A DNA stretch of 42,406 nucleotides from a bacterium (GCA_021790215.1 JAJYIG010000003.1:1-42406), one strand, 5' to 3'. Numbered from the stretch's first letter, positions 18,555-27,373 are shown. Translations and numbers: made by a program. The notes: generated by a model from the letters alone, not told the origin.

Positions 18555-19178
18555 ATGACTTTATATAAAATCGATCCACAATTAACTTCCATTCAATTAA
18601 TAAAGGAAAACTTGAATTTAGCCAGAAGATTAATTGGAAATTCTCAGAAAAAAATTATTCCATTTGACCCAAACGACACGCTTTCTTTTTACAAGGGAAG
18701 GGCAAAACATTTACAAACCATGGCGTTTCTTGGAATAACAACGGAATATCTTTTGAAATTAATTGTATCCAAACGAGGTTATTCAATTCAGGAAGTAGAT
18801 TATATTAAGGGTGTGGGTAAACATATTGATATTAAATATGCCGAAAAGACTATTTCATATGAGAAATCCGTCTCATTATTTAAGAAGTCAAACCCACATA
18901 ATTACTACAAAAATACCAAAGTATATGAGTTTAATACCCACAATATAGATTATCAGTATTCATATTTAGGATATAAGCGGATTGATCCGGAAACTTGTGT
19001 AACTTTGATACAAAAAATAAGGAACAACTACCTACATAAAGTTGATTCCCATGGAGAATGGAACGGCATAATTTGGTATGTTTATGATTTTATTGTTTGG
19101 TTGGCAAAAAAAGAATTCGGCAGTAGTTTTTCAAGATACAGGTTAATTGGAAGTGACGAGATAAAAAAGCTTTTTTGA
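18555..19178 (+). CDS. Hypothetical protein (HEPN-like suspicion only)
   Basis: 207 aa open frame, all-helical look, RNNYLHK motif; no firm family. Confidence 0.55.
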   Translation: MTLYKIDPQLTSIQLIKENLNLARRLIGNSQKKIIPFDPNDTLSFYKGRAKHLQTMAFLGITTEYLLKLIVSKRGYSIQEVDYIKGVGKHIDIKYAEKTISYEKSVSLFKKSNPHNYYKNTKVYEFNTHNIDYQYSYLGYKRIDPETCVTLIQKIRNNYLHKVDSHGEWNGIIWYVYDFIVWLAKKEFGSSFSRYRLIGSDEIKKLF

Positions 19179-19182
19179 TAAA

Positions 19183-20061
19183 TTAGCTCATTAGCTTATC
19201 GGGGAGTAGACTATCCTTTGTCCATTTTCCATCATAAAAAGCAGAATTATTCTCTGAAATTCTTGTAATATCTCTGTCGCCATTTTTGTCTTTAGTTTCT
19301 TCAAAACGATTGATACCAAAATCAACAGCAGCCATTTCTGCATTCTTGGCTGTGTTTGAAAAACCCTTTTTTAAAAGTTCGTTTGAATCAATCCAGGCGA
19401 AATATTCGTGAAGTTTGTGTTCCGGACCAAATGTATTTGTCAACCAAAGATTATTTTCTTTCGATTTGAACTGAAGAATAACCCTCCAAGCTTGATTCTT
19501 TATAGAAACGGGGTGTGTGGCGTAAGCCTCGATTCTTAGACCCGGGGTCAATGTCTTACTATATTTACCATCCCACCAATTCGGATTTTGGACCTCCCGG
19601 AATTTGCCATTCTCAAACTCGAAAGTAAATGTGTCACCGTCGTTAACCAAGTTCTTATCGATATATTCTTTGATCTTTTCAATTGGAAGATTGTCCAAAT
19701 CATCTTTGAGACCGGTTCTGGCAAATAAACTGAGTCCGGAAACTGCAAAGGCAAATCCTACCCATTCATTTTCTTTTTCGGCGGTAACCTTCCCTATGAC
19801 GCCAAAATTTCCCGTCATACTGGCATACCCTTCGCTGTACCATGCGATGGAGTAACCTTTATATTTAACGACTTGGCTATATTGAATAAGTTTTGGATTT
19901 ACTTTAACAAACTCGAGAATATCATCCTCCTTATAGCGCCTGTCTCCGCGGTCGTTTACTTTGATAGCTACCAGTTTTCCTTCCCGATCCCAACGTCTTA
20001 GGGTTTCTGGGTTTACCTTAATTAGAGCAGCTGCCTCATTAATGTCTATGAGTTTGTCCAT
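19183..20061 (-). CDS. MerR/excisionase-type HTH protein with uncharacterised C-terminal domain
   Basis: LIDINEAAALIKVNPETLRRWDREGKLVAIKVNDRGDRRYKEDDILEFV; remaining ~230 aa unrecognised. Confidence 0.7.
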   Translation of the reverse strand: MDKLIDINEAAALIKVNPETLRRWDREGKLVAIKVNDRGDRRYKEDDILEFVKVNPKLIQYSQVVKYKGYSIAWYSEGYASMTGNFGVIGKVTAEKENEWVGFAFAVSGLSLFARTGLKDDLDNLPIEKIKEYIDKNLVNDGDTFTFEFENGKFREVQNPNWWDGKYSKTLTPGLRIEAYATHPVSIKNQAWRVILQFKSKENNLWLTNTFGPEHKLHEYFAWIDSNELLKKGFSNTAKNAEMAAVDFGINRFEETKDKNGDRDITRISENNSAFYDGKWTKDSLLPDKLMS

Positions 20062-20173
20062 ACGTATATTATCTTATACTAACTTATACATTTATGCAAG
20101 TGGCTTTTCTCTTTTATTGTGTCCCAAATGTCTCATTTAGCCTCGGGTGTGATACACTACTCTCAAGCGGTTA

Positions 20174-20249
20174 TGGGCTCAGAAGGGCCTAGACCGAGAT
20201 GCTCAGCCAAGCAGTGCACCCCAGTGACCGAGACTTCTAGAATAGCCCA
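20174..20249 (+). ncRNA. Second, elaborated copy of the structured element (candidate RNA)
   Basis: TGGGCT 20174-20179 pairs AGCCCA 20244-20249; CTAGA 20189-20193 pairs TCTAG 20236-20240; internal GCT-cagcca-AGC and CAC-ccca-GTG; sequence similarity to 97-160. Confidence 0.45.
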
Positions 20250-20364
20250 GAAACACCGCCAAAAAAGCTATTTTCAAAAGCGAGGATTATAACCATCGTT
20301 TACTCTCGAAAAAGCCCCGTTCGAATCTCTATTCTGTTGAGTTTATGGGATATAATCAAATAAC

Positions 20365-20430
20365 ATGAATCACCAAAACTTATGGTTCGTCTTTATATGT
20401 ACAAAAAAGTTAAATAATTTTTATGGATGA
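20365..20430 (+). CDS. Candidate 21-aa leader peptide/uORF overlapping next gene start
   Basis: MNHQNLWFVFICTKKLNNFYG*; TATAAT at 20351-20356; overlaps ATG at 20423 by 8 nt. Confidence 0.3.
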   Translation: MNHQNLWFVFICTKKLNNFYG

Positions 20431-21022
20431 AATTGAAATCAGGGGAAAAATAAATGATGACGAGTTTAAAAAACTTCACGAGTTTTTGTCTAAAAAGGCA
20501 CAACCGGTAGATGAATATGAAAGATTAACTGTAGACATTTCTCCAGGCTTTGACCCCCAAACCCGTAATTGGGGTCAAGTAAATAAAGCAAATAATAACA
20601 ATCAGATTGATTTGCGTATTAAAAAATCTGGCAAAAATGAAAAGATCTCTGTCAAACTTGGCCACTACGCTTCAAAAAATCGGCAGGAATTTGAGATTGA
20701 TCTAAAAGAAGGGGAACTGGTTGATGCTCTACATCTTTTCGAAGCTCTTGGATTTAAAACAGGAATGATTTATTTTTGGAAAAGTAGCCTTTACAAATAC
20801 AAAAATTTTGAGATAAAAATAAATGAATACCCAAGCGGGAATAGGGATTGGGAAATTGAATCACAAAATTCAGAGAGTGACCCGGATGACTTGGCGAAAG
20901 AATTGTCTCTTCATCCGTTTACGGAAGAAGAATTCCGTGAATATATAAACTGGAAAAATATTAATCTCCACGATTTATATTCCTTAGATAGGGTGAAGGA
21001 ATTACTTGAAAAATATGTTTAA
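20423..21022 (+). CDS. CYTH-like domain protein
   Basis: EIEIRGKINDDEF...DLRIKKSGKNEKISVKLG...EFEIDLKEGELVDALHLFEALGFK pattern. Confidence 0.55.
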   Translation: MDEIEIRGKINDDEFKKLHEFLSKKAQPVDEYERLTVDISPGFDPQTRNWGQVNKANNNNQIDLRIKKSGKNEKISVKLGHYASKNRQEFEIDLKEGELVDALHLFEALGFKTGMIYFWKSSLYKYKNFEIKINEYPSGNRDWEIESQNSESDPDDLAKELSLHPFTEEEFREYINWKNINLHDLYSLDRVKELLEKYV

Positions 21023-21746
21023 CGAAAAAGTATCCTTTGAAGAAATTAATGGTAAGCAGATTTTTTGCGATTTTTCCGAACCCGAAAATCCACAAAAGAA
21101 ACTTGTGATAATGAGCCATGGCTTCAGGGGTTCTTCAACTGGTCCTGCCAGAACATTTGTTGATTTCCAGAGAATACTAAATAAAGAAGGATTTTCAGTT
21201 TTGCGTTTTGATCAGTCAAATGGCGGAAATTCAGAAGGAGACTATTTAGAGACCTCATACAACGAATGGGTGGACACGATTGTTTACTTTGCTAAAAAGT
21301 ATTTAGATCGGGGCTATAAAGTTGCGCTTTTAGGACAAAGCATGGGAGGAGCAGCAACGGTCGTTGCAACTAATAAGCCAGAATTGAAAGATAAAATTCC
21401 TGTAATTCTTCTTTGGGTTCCGGGTGTTAACGAAGGAGACTTTAACGGAAAGCCAGAAGAAATTTTTGAAGAAGCCGGACAGAAATATAAAGGAAAGTTT
21501 TGGATGGAAGCAAGAAATGCTGATTTCTTTAAATGTTTAGATGAATATAAGGGAAAGATTCATTTGGTTTACGGAGAATATGACAAATATATTTCACAGG
21601 AATTAAGAAATAAAGTTATGGATGTAATCAAAGCAAAAAATCAACCTGTAATGGTTCTGAAGGGTCAAGATCATAGCCCTTGGGAATTCGATGTGGCCCA
21701 GGAGGTATATAAAGAGGAATTGGGACTTCTTAAATCTACGCTCTAA
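21015..21746 (+). CDS. Alpha/beta hydrolase
   Basis: VIMSHGFRGSS, LLGQSMGGAATV nucleophile elbow, GQDHSPWEF. Confidence 0.85.
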   Translation: MFNEKVSFEEINGKQIFCDFSEPENPQKKLVIMSHGFRGSSTGPARTFVDFQRILNKEGFSVLRFDQSNGGNSEGDYLETSYNEWVDTIVYFAKKYLDRGYKVALLGQSMGGAATVVATNKPELKDKIPVILLWVPGVNEGDFNGKPEEIFEEAGQKYKGKFWMEARNADFFKCLDEYKGKIHLVYGEYDKYISQELRNKVMDVIKAKNQPVMVLKGQDHSPWEFDVAQEVYKEELGLLKSTL

Positions 21747-21761
21747 GGATAATGCGTTTGA

Positions 21762-22016
21762 ACCACTTCTCCTGACCCAGATAACGGCGAACAAAATGTT
21801 GAGCTTTTTATTCTTGGTGATATTAATAAATTTAAAGAGCTAGAACACCACCTTGACCCCCAACATCCGGAAGGCCACATGTGGCTTACCTGGTATGACA
21901 TGAATAATCTACCTGACAATTTATTCCCCAAGCCGCTAACTAAAAAGTTAGTTGAAGATTACAAAAAAGGGTTTCCAAACGCTGGAGAATATGTAGGGAG
22001 AATGGATAGCAAGTAA
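21762..22016 (+). pseudogene. 5'-truncated gene remnant (possible NUDIX-type C-terminus)
   Basis: 85-codon frame without proper start: ..PDPDNGEQNVELFILGDINKFKELEHHLDPQHPEGHMWLTWYDMNNLPDNLFPKPLTKKLVEDYKKGF..*. Confidence 0.5.
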
Positions 22017-22190
22017 TATATTTATCCTTTTTAGGGTATACCCTTAAGGCTTCTTTTAGTACACCCAGTATTCTTTTTGAAGCTGATTTACATCAAAAGT
22101 CTCTTTTTGACACTCAATATCGTGACTTATTAGAAATTGGTTTTATTCAAATACCCGACGTATAGGTGCTTGTTTAGGAATAACAATCTT

Positions 22191-22361
22191 CTATCCAACG
22201 TCTTGGTCGTTATTCATGAGTTCATTACTTTTAAGGCAGGTGGCATCTGTTATCGTTTGTTTTCTTTTATCAATGCCATAAAGTAGTGCAGGTGCAACAA
22301 CCAAAAACCACGCAACAAACATTGCCAACATACCTGAAAATCTAAGAAAAAATTGTAGCAT
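22191..22361 (-). CDS. Small membrane protein (56 aa)
   Basis: MLQFFLRFSGMLAMFVAWFLVVAPALLYGIDKRKQTITDATCLKSNELMNNDQDVG*; below ORF track cutoff. Confidence 0.45.
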   Translation of the reverse strand: MLQFFLRFSGMLAMFVAWFLVVAPALLYGIDKRKQTITDATCLKSNELMNNDQDVG

Positions 22362-22435
22362 CAATTCAAATTATATACGATCGGAATTAAATGCGGGATA
22401 TTGTGTAGGCCCAAGCACTGCGCTGGTTTTTTGAC

Positions 22436-22687
22436 TTAACGACTATTGGGGCCACCCCTTTTAACACAGTCTTGAACCAAACTTTCTGAAGCTGCTTGTA
22501 GTTGCAGATCTCCTAATTTACTATCCCCTGTTCCCAACATGGATCCTAAATTTTGAACATACCGTTTGCACCTAGACTCAACTGAATTGTAATTAAATAG
22601 GTAAATTACCCCAACAACAATAGCCAAAACTAAGACAATGATAAGGAAATATTTGTTCTTGAAGAGGTCGTCTCTAAGTATGTCCAT
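22436..22687 (-). CDS. Small membrane protein
   Basis: 83 aa, TM YFLIIVLVLAIVVGVIYLF. Confidence 0.5.
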   Translation of the reverse strand: MDILRDDLFKNKYFLIIVLVLAIVVGVIYLFNYNSVESRCKRYVQNLGSMLGTGDSKLGDLQLQAASESLVQDCVKRGGPNSR

Positions 22688-22844
22688 TTTTGTTTTTTAC
22701 CGATTTCCAAATAAATCCCAAGATAAAACCACCCACCGGGCTTAAAACCAAACTCCAAATTATCCCTGAGATGAAACTCAACCCCCATTTTTTCCACAAA
22801 TAGCCCATGGCTATTGCAACTAATATCCAAACTATATAAATCAT
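22674..22844 (-). CDS. Small membrane protein (56 aa)
   Basis: MIYIVWILVAIAMGYLWKKWGLSFISGIIWSLVLSPVGGFILGFIWKSVKNKNGHT*; overlaps the next gene by 14 nt. Confidence 0.5.
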   Translation of the reverse strand: MIYIVWILVAIAMGYLWKKWGLSFISGIIWSLVLSPVGGFILGFIWKSVKNKNGHT

Positions 22845-23032
22845 AAATTTGACATGTTACCTTTTTCTCTCCGTCTTTTTTCTAATTCGACTTCCTGCTG
22901 TAAATCATGCTTAACTTGACAAATAGTAAACTTACCTACAGCTATTTTTAACAAGGCTACCTCTCTTAGTATCAATAATTTGATTATATACCAATCCTCT
23001 TCCCGTATGTCAATCTCCAATTGGTGTACAAT

Positions 23033-23839
23033 ATGAAGATTCATTTAGTTTCTATGAAAATACCGCTACTTAAACGTATTACAACTAAAGGGTTACAGAA
23101 AGTCCCTGAAATAACAGTTTTCTTTTGGATCGTTAAACTGTTCACCACTGCAATGGGAGAGTCGACGTCCGACTACCTTGTACACCACATTAATCCCGTT
23201 ATCGCCGTCATTATTGGAGCGTTCGGGTTTGCCATCGCAATAGCTCTTCAATTTTTGACGAAGAAGTATATTGCATGGGTTTATTGGTTGGCAGTCATGA
23301 TGGTTGCTGTATTTGGCACAATGGCTGCAGATGTGGTTCATATTGTACTTGGTGTTCCGTATCTTATTTCAACAATTGTTTTTGCGACCCTTTTGATAAT
23401 TGTCTTTACTTTATGGCATAAAATAGAGCATTCACTTTCTATTCATAGCATTACAACCCCACGCCGGGAGTTTTTTTACTGGTTAACCGTAGGGGTAACG
23501 TTCGCTCTCGGAACCGCTGTGGGTGACATGACTGCTATGACTTTCCATCTTGGTTATCTCAACTCAGGTATACTCTTTGCCTTCCTATTTGCGCTACCAC
23601 TTCTTTTCAACCGAATGTTTCATACAAATGAGGTAACAACATTCTGGGCTTCCTATGTTGTGACACGTCCCATTGGCGCTTCGTTTGCCGATTGGTTTGG
23701 ACGAACACAGGACTTGGGAGGCATAGGTTTTGGCACAGGCAGGACAAGTATAGTTTTAACAGTGTTTATCATTCTTTTTGTCGTCTATCTAACCATTACA
23801 AAAGCAGATACAAAAAACGCTCATCAACTGCATTTATAA
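23033..23839 (+). CDS. COG4705-like multi-TM membrane protein
   Basis: KVPEITVFFWIVKLFTTAMGESTSDYLVH and repeated WLTVGVTFALGTAVGDMTA...RPIGASFADWFG. Confidence 0.75.
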   Translation: MKIHLVSMKIPLLKRITTKGLQKVPEITVFFWIVKLFTTAMGESTSDYLVHHINPVIAVIIGAFGFAIAIALQFLTKKYIAWVYWLAVMMVAVFGTMAADVVHIVLGVPYLISTIVFATLLIIVFTLWHKIEHSLSIHSITTPRREFFYWLTVGVTFALGTAVGDMTAMTFHLGYLNSGILFAFLFALPLLFNRMFHTNEVTTFWASYVVTRPIGASFADWFGRTQDLGGIGFGTGRTSIVLTVFIILFVVYLTITKADTKNAHQLHL

Positions 23840-23841
23840 AA

Positions 23842-24110
23842 ATGATGAATCTACTCATTGTTCTTATTGCACAATACGCGTTTCTTCTCTCTATCGGAAT
23901 AGCTGCTATTTCATTTGGAAAAGCTCAGCGTCCGTACGAAAACATATCATAAAATTTTCCTTCGTAGCATTACCCTTTGGACATTTACTGACAAAACTCT
24001 CCCGTATGCTCTGGTGCAATCCGCAGCCGTCTGTTTCTGATTAATTCTACCGTACTGATATATCCTACTCTCACATCTCTTTACCACTATATGATCAACA
24101 TCTCAAAAAG
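23842..24110 (+). pseudogene. Decayed PAP2/BcrC-like phosphatase fragment
   Basis: MMNLLIVLIAQYAFLLSIGIAAISFGKAQRPYENIS* then, in another frame, HIIKFSFVALPLGHLLTKLSRMLWCNPQPSVSD*FYRTDISYSH; frameshift plus stop. Confidence 0.5.
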
Positions 24111-24202
24111 TTTGCCTCTTAGAATAAGAAATATTCTAATGATTAACGCAATCCTAGTTACCAGGCTTTTTACCAATCTCTATATATTCCTTCGGTTCCA
24201 TC

Positions 24203-24227
24203 ACTTAAGAGGACTGTCCTCTAAAGT
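24203..24227. repeat. 25-nt near-perfect palindrome, copy A
   Basis: acttaagaggactgtcctctaaagt; similar to 41567-41591. Confidence 0.6.
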
Positions 24228-24273
24228 AACTTGACAAAAATTCAAAATTACGTAATCATGGATAAAGTGAGTT

Positions 24274-24441
24274 ATGAAAGATAAAGGTATGGGAGGAATT
24301 TACGGATTAGCTTTTATTGGAGCAGCTATCTACTTTGTTCAACACTCAACTTCTTTTTGGAATGGAGTCCTTGGATTTCTTAAAGCCCTTGTTTGGCCAG
24401 CAGTTCTTATGTACAAAGTGTTAGAGCTCCTGAAGATATAG
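24274..24441 (+). CDS. Small membrane protein (55 aa)
   Basis: MKDKGMGGIYGLAFIGAAIYFVQHSTSFWNGVLGFLKALVWPAVLMYKVLELLKI*; below ORF track cutoff. Confidence 0.6.
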   Translation: MKDKGMGGIYGLAFIGAAIYFVQHSTSFWNGVLGFLKALVWPAVLMYKVLELLKI

Positions 24442-24446
24442 TCTCC

Positions 24447-25733
24447 TTAAGAATCAGCGGGTAACCCTATCGGTATTCCCTTTACTTCTTTTGGTTGTAT
24501 TTTTCTAAACCAAACAAAATAAAGAATTGCGTTCATTCCGGAAAAGAGAGCACTTGCAAAAAATGGCAATTCGAGCTCGTTAAGACTTAGCCAATAACCG
24601 GAAATTGCCGGCGAAATTGCGGCAGGAAGCCTTCTCGCTACCCCTCCTATACCAGCCGCTGTCCCGCGAAATTCCTCATCGATAATCCCCATTGTGTAAG
24701 ACTGGCGGATAGGCATTGCAGACATTGTAGAAACCATTCTGATAACCACAAGAAATGCCGCAACCGGATATGTAGGCGAAAAGGCAAGTAAGACGGTGAA
24801 TAAAACTCCAAGAAGTCTGGAGACAGAGATAATATTAACCTCACCGAATCTTCTTGCAAAAGGTGCGATCCAAAGTGACGTAAAAGCTGTCAGAAGTGAA
24901 CTTATGCCAATTACAGGGCCTATTAACATCGGCGAAACTCCAAAACGAAGGTAAAGCCAGTAAGGGAGAAGCCCGCCTATAAATCCAAAACCCACTCCGT
25001 TAAGTAACCCGGCAACGGAAAATTTCCAGATGATTTTAAAATTTGCCTTACGTTTAATTTTTTCGCCATCTGTTTTTGGCCTATTACTTCTAGGAATCTC
25101 CGTAATAGGCAGAAGAACAAAAAGAGATAAAGCTCCGATTGCGGCGACACTTAAAAAAAGAGGCTTATATGATGCGAGGAAAGATAAATGAAGTGCCCTT
25201 TGTAAAAGTTCCGGAATTCCAGCTATAAGTCCACCAACTGCCGTAGCGGAAGTCCCTACCATATTATTAAAACTAAATACCTTCGGGCGCGTCTCAACCG
25301 TAGTTTTTTCGGAAAGGAGAGCCGTTTCTGCCGGGGCAAACGGGCCGGCCTGGCCTCCTGCCCCACCACTTCTTCCAATGCCCCCCAAGGCACTTACTGC
25401 AATAATAACAAATGGTATTGTAGTAATACTAAAAACGATACCGGAAAAAATTAACAAGATACTGTAAAGAATCAAAAACGGTTTTCTACCGAATTTATCA
25501 CTCAGAATTCCTGTAAAAAGCGTGATTACTGCACTTACCAGACTTCCGATACCAAGAGTAATGCCAATAAGCCAATTCGAAAATCCAATCTGGCTCAAAT
25601 AAATGGCAAATATCACAATAATGTATCCTTGTGCAAAACTTCTAAGCCCACGCACGATAACAAGCCTCCTAAGGTCTTTTGTTGGCAACCATTTCTCAAT
25701 AAAGTTCGTGATCAACATCTTATATCTCAGCAC
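24447..25733 (-). CDS. MFS transporter
   Basis: 12-TM pattern, GILSDKFGRKPFLILYS motif; 25718 is an alternative start. Confidence 0.88.
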   Translation of the reverse strand: MLRYKMLITNFIEKWLPTKDLRRLVIVRGLRSFAQGYIIVIFAIYLSQIGFSNWLIGITLGIGSLVSAVITLFTGILSDKFGRKPFLILYSILLIFSGIVFSITTIPFVIIAVSALGGIGRSGGAGGQAGPFAPAETALLSEKTTVETRPKVFSFNNMVGTSATAVGGLIAGIPELLQRALHLSFLASYKPLFLSVAAIGALSLFVLLPITEIPRSNRPKTDGEKIKRKANFKIIWKFSVAGLLNGVGFGFIGGLLPYWLYLRFGVSPMLIGPVIGISSLLTAFTSLWIAPFARRFGEVNIISVSRLLGVLFTVLLAFSPTYPVAAFLVVIRMVSTMSAMPIRQSYTMGIIDEEFRGTAAGIGGVARRLPAAISPAISGYWLSLNELELPFFASALFSGMNAILYFVWFRKIQPKEVKGIPIGLPADS

Positions 25734-25762
25734 ACTATATTATATCTACATCGAAGGTGTTA

Positions 25763-26044
25763 TTAAGGTTTATTTTCTATTCTGATTGCTTTGCCTTTGA
25801 TAATCCCTTCTGCAACTTTTTTTTGAGCACTACCTAAAATTCTGGCAAAGGTTGGTTGGGAAACTTTCATCTTTCCTGCAGCTTTTATCTGTTCCAATCC
25901 GTCAACTTCATAAAGTTTTAAAGCTTCCAGTTCATCCGGTAACAGAATTACTTCCTCAAGCTGCCACATGGGAATCCCCTGGGGTTTGAAATAGGTAACA
26001 TCAGGGTTAAATCTAAGGCAGCGGTGAATTCTTGGTCTTGGCAT
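25763..26044 (-). CDS. DUF134 family DNA-binding protein
   Basis: MPRPRIHRCLRFNPDVTYFKPQGIP...LLPDELEALKLYEVDGLEQIKAAGKMKVSQPTFARIL. Confidence 0.88.
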   Translation of the reverse strand: MPRPRIHRCLRFNPDVTYFKPQGIPMWQLEEVILLPDELEALKLYEVDGLEQIKAAGKMKVSQPTFARILGSAQKKVAEGIIKGKAIRIENKP

Positions 26045-26068
26045 GATCCACGCTTGAGAAACAAGTAT

Positions 26069-26320
26069 TTATACTTGTTTCTCAAGCTCTCCCGATTCTT
26101 TCTTTACATACTCAAGCTCTTCCTCAAGAGCTTTTTTGTAGTCGGCAAGGGCTTTTATCTTTTTCTCTTTGCTTTGGGGTTCGTTCCAACCAAAATATCT
26201 TCCCATTTCACTGCCAGCACCAAATCTACGGCGCCATCCCAGACCTAAACCACAAGGTCCAAAGCCATATCTAGTTCCCGGACCCATTCCTCTTGGGCAT
26301 GTTCCATCAAAGTTCGGCAT
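26069..26320 (-). CDS. DUF5320-like protein
   Basis: MPNFDGTCPRGMGPGTRYGFGPCG... plus C-terminal coiled coil. Confidence 0.75.
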   Translation of the reverse strand: MPNFDGTCPRGMGPGTRYGFGPCGLGLGWRRRFGAGSEMGRYFGWNEPQSKEKKIKALADYKKALEEELEYVKKESGELEKQV

Positions 26321-26407
26321 ATTTATTTTACCTCCTTTCTGATACTAATATTGAATACCTATTCATTATAGAAGAATAAAAAATATTTTGTCAAGAAGCG
26401 GGCGGGT

Positions 26408-27373
26408 TCACAAAACCCAGTTAAATAAGTAGCCTGTGAAAATGATTCCTATCGTCAAAATGGCAATATAAATCGCCAAAAGTTTTGGCTTAAGAACTTT
26501 TCTTAAAATTATCATTTCGGGGAATGATAAGGCAGTAACCGACATCATAAACGCTAAAGCGGTACCAATTGGCAAACCTTTTTCGATAAGTGACTTAACA
26601 ATCGGGATTGTTCCGGCAGCATTTGAATAAAGGGGAACTCCGATTAGAACTGCAAGTGGAACCGCAAAAAGATTCCCTTTGCCGGCAATTTTTGCCAAAA
26701 GGTTTTCCGGAGCGTAACCGTGAACTAACGCCCCCGCTGCAACCCCGACCAAAACATAAGGGAAAACCTTTTTAATAAGATCCAAGGTGTATTGGTATGC
26801 TTCTCTGAGTCGGTCCGTAAATGTTTTTTTGATATCTACCGTTTGACAATTTGCCTTGATTTTCCAGACATAGTCCTCAACCAGATATTCAAGTTTCAAT
26901 CTTCCAAGAATGAATCCAACTATAACTGCTATAGCGACTCCAGATACAATGTATAAAAGTGCAATCATTGGTCCAAAAAGTCCCAGAAGCATAACAGCCG
27001 CAACTTCATTAACCATCGGGGCAGAAATAAGATAAGAAAAAGTTACCCCCAAAGGAACTCCGGACTCAACCAACCCGATAAAAAGTGGGACCGCAGAGCA
27101 GGAGCAAAACGGCGTCACGATACCGATTAGAGCAGCAATAATATTGCCGACTATTTCAAAACGATTTGTTAACCACTTTTTAGTTTTTTCCGGAGGCAAA
27201 TACGAACGAATGACCGATACCGCAAAAATAATTACTGAAAGTAAAAGAAATATTTTAACGCTATCATTGACGAAAAAATCCACGGCCCCACCCAAAATAC
27301 TTCCTTTTACAAAATGGAGAATCGAATAGGTAATCCAATCAGCTAGTATCTGGATAGGGTAAAAAATGTCCAT
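26408..27373 (-). CDS. Permease (DUF318/UPF0718, ArsP-like)
   Basis: TPFCSCSAVPLFIGLVESGVPLGVTFSYLISAPMVNEVA; multi-TM. Confidence 0.88.
   Translation of the reverse strand: MDIFYPIQILADWITYSILHFVKGSILGGAVDFFVNDSVKIFLLLSVIIFAVSVIRSYLPPEKTKKWLTNRFEIVGNIIAALIGIVTPFCSCSAVPLFIGLVESGVPLGVTFSYLISAPMVNEVAAVMLLGLFGPMIALLYIVSGVAIAVIVGFILGRLKLEYLVEDYVWKIKANCQTVDIKKTFTDRLREAYQYTLDLIKKVFPYVLVGVAAGALVHGYAPENLLAKIAGKGNLFAVPLAVLIGVPLYSNAAGTIPIVKSLIEKGLPIGTALAFMMSVTALSFPEMIILRKVLKPKLLAIYIAILTIGIIFTGYLFNWVL

Noticed and set aside
20201-20225. SRP (4.5S) RNA because of cagccaagcag
   Set aside because: The conserved GGUCCGGAAGGAAGCAGCC core and helix 8 are absent; resemblance is limited to a few nt.
20319-20340. 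A second tRNA gene at GTTCGAATC
   Set aside because: Only a T-arm-like stretch; no acceptor, D or anticodon arms. Kept only as weak boundary evidence.
22033-22044. Palindrome AGGGTATACCCT
   Set aside because: Short and isolated in a degenerate intergenic stretch; no second copy or adjacent promoter noted.
24119-24139. Inverted repeat TTAGAATA-agaaa-TATTCTAA
   Set aside because: No T-run and no adjacent gene start; could be chance in AT-rich decaying sequence.
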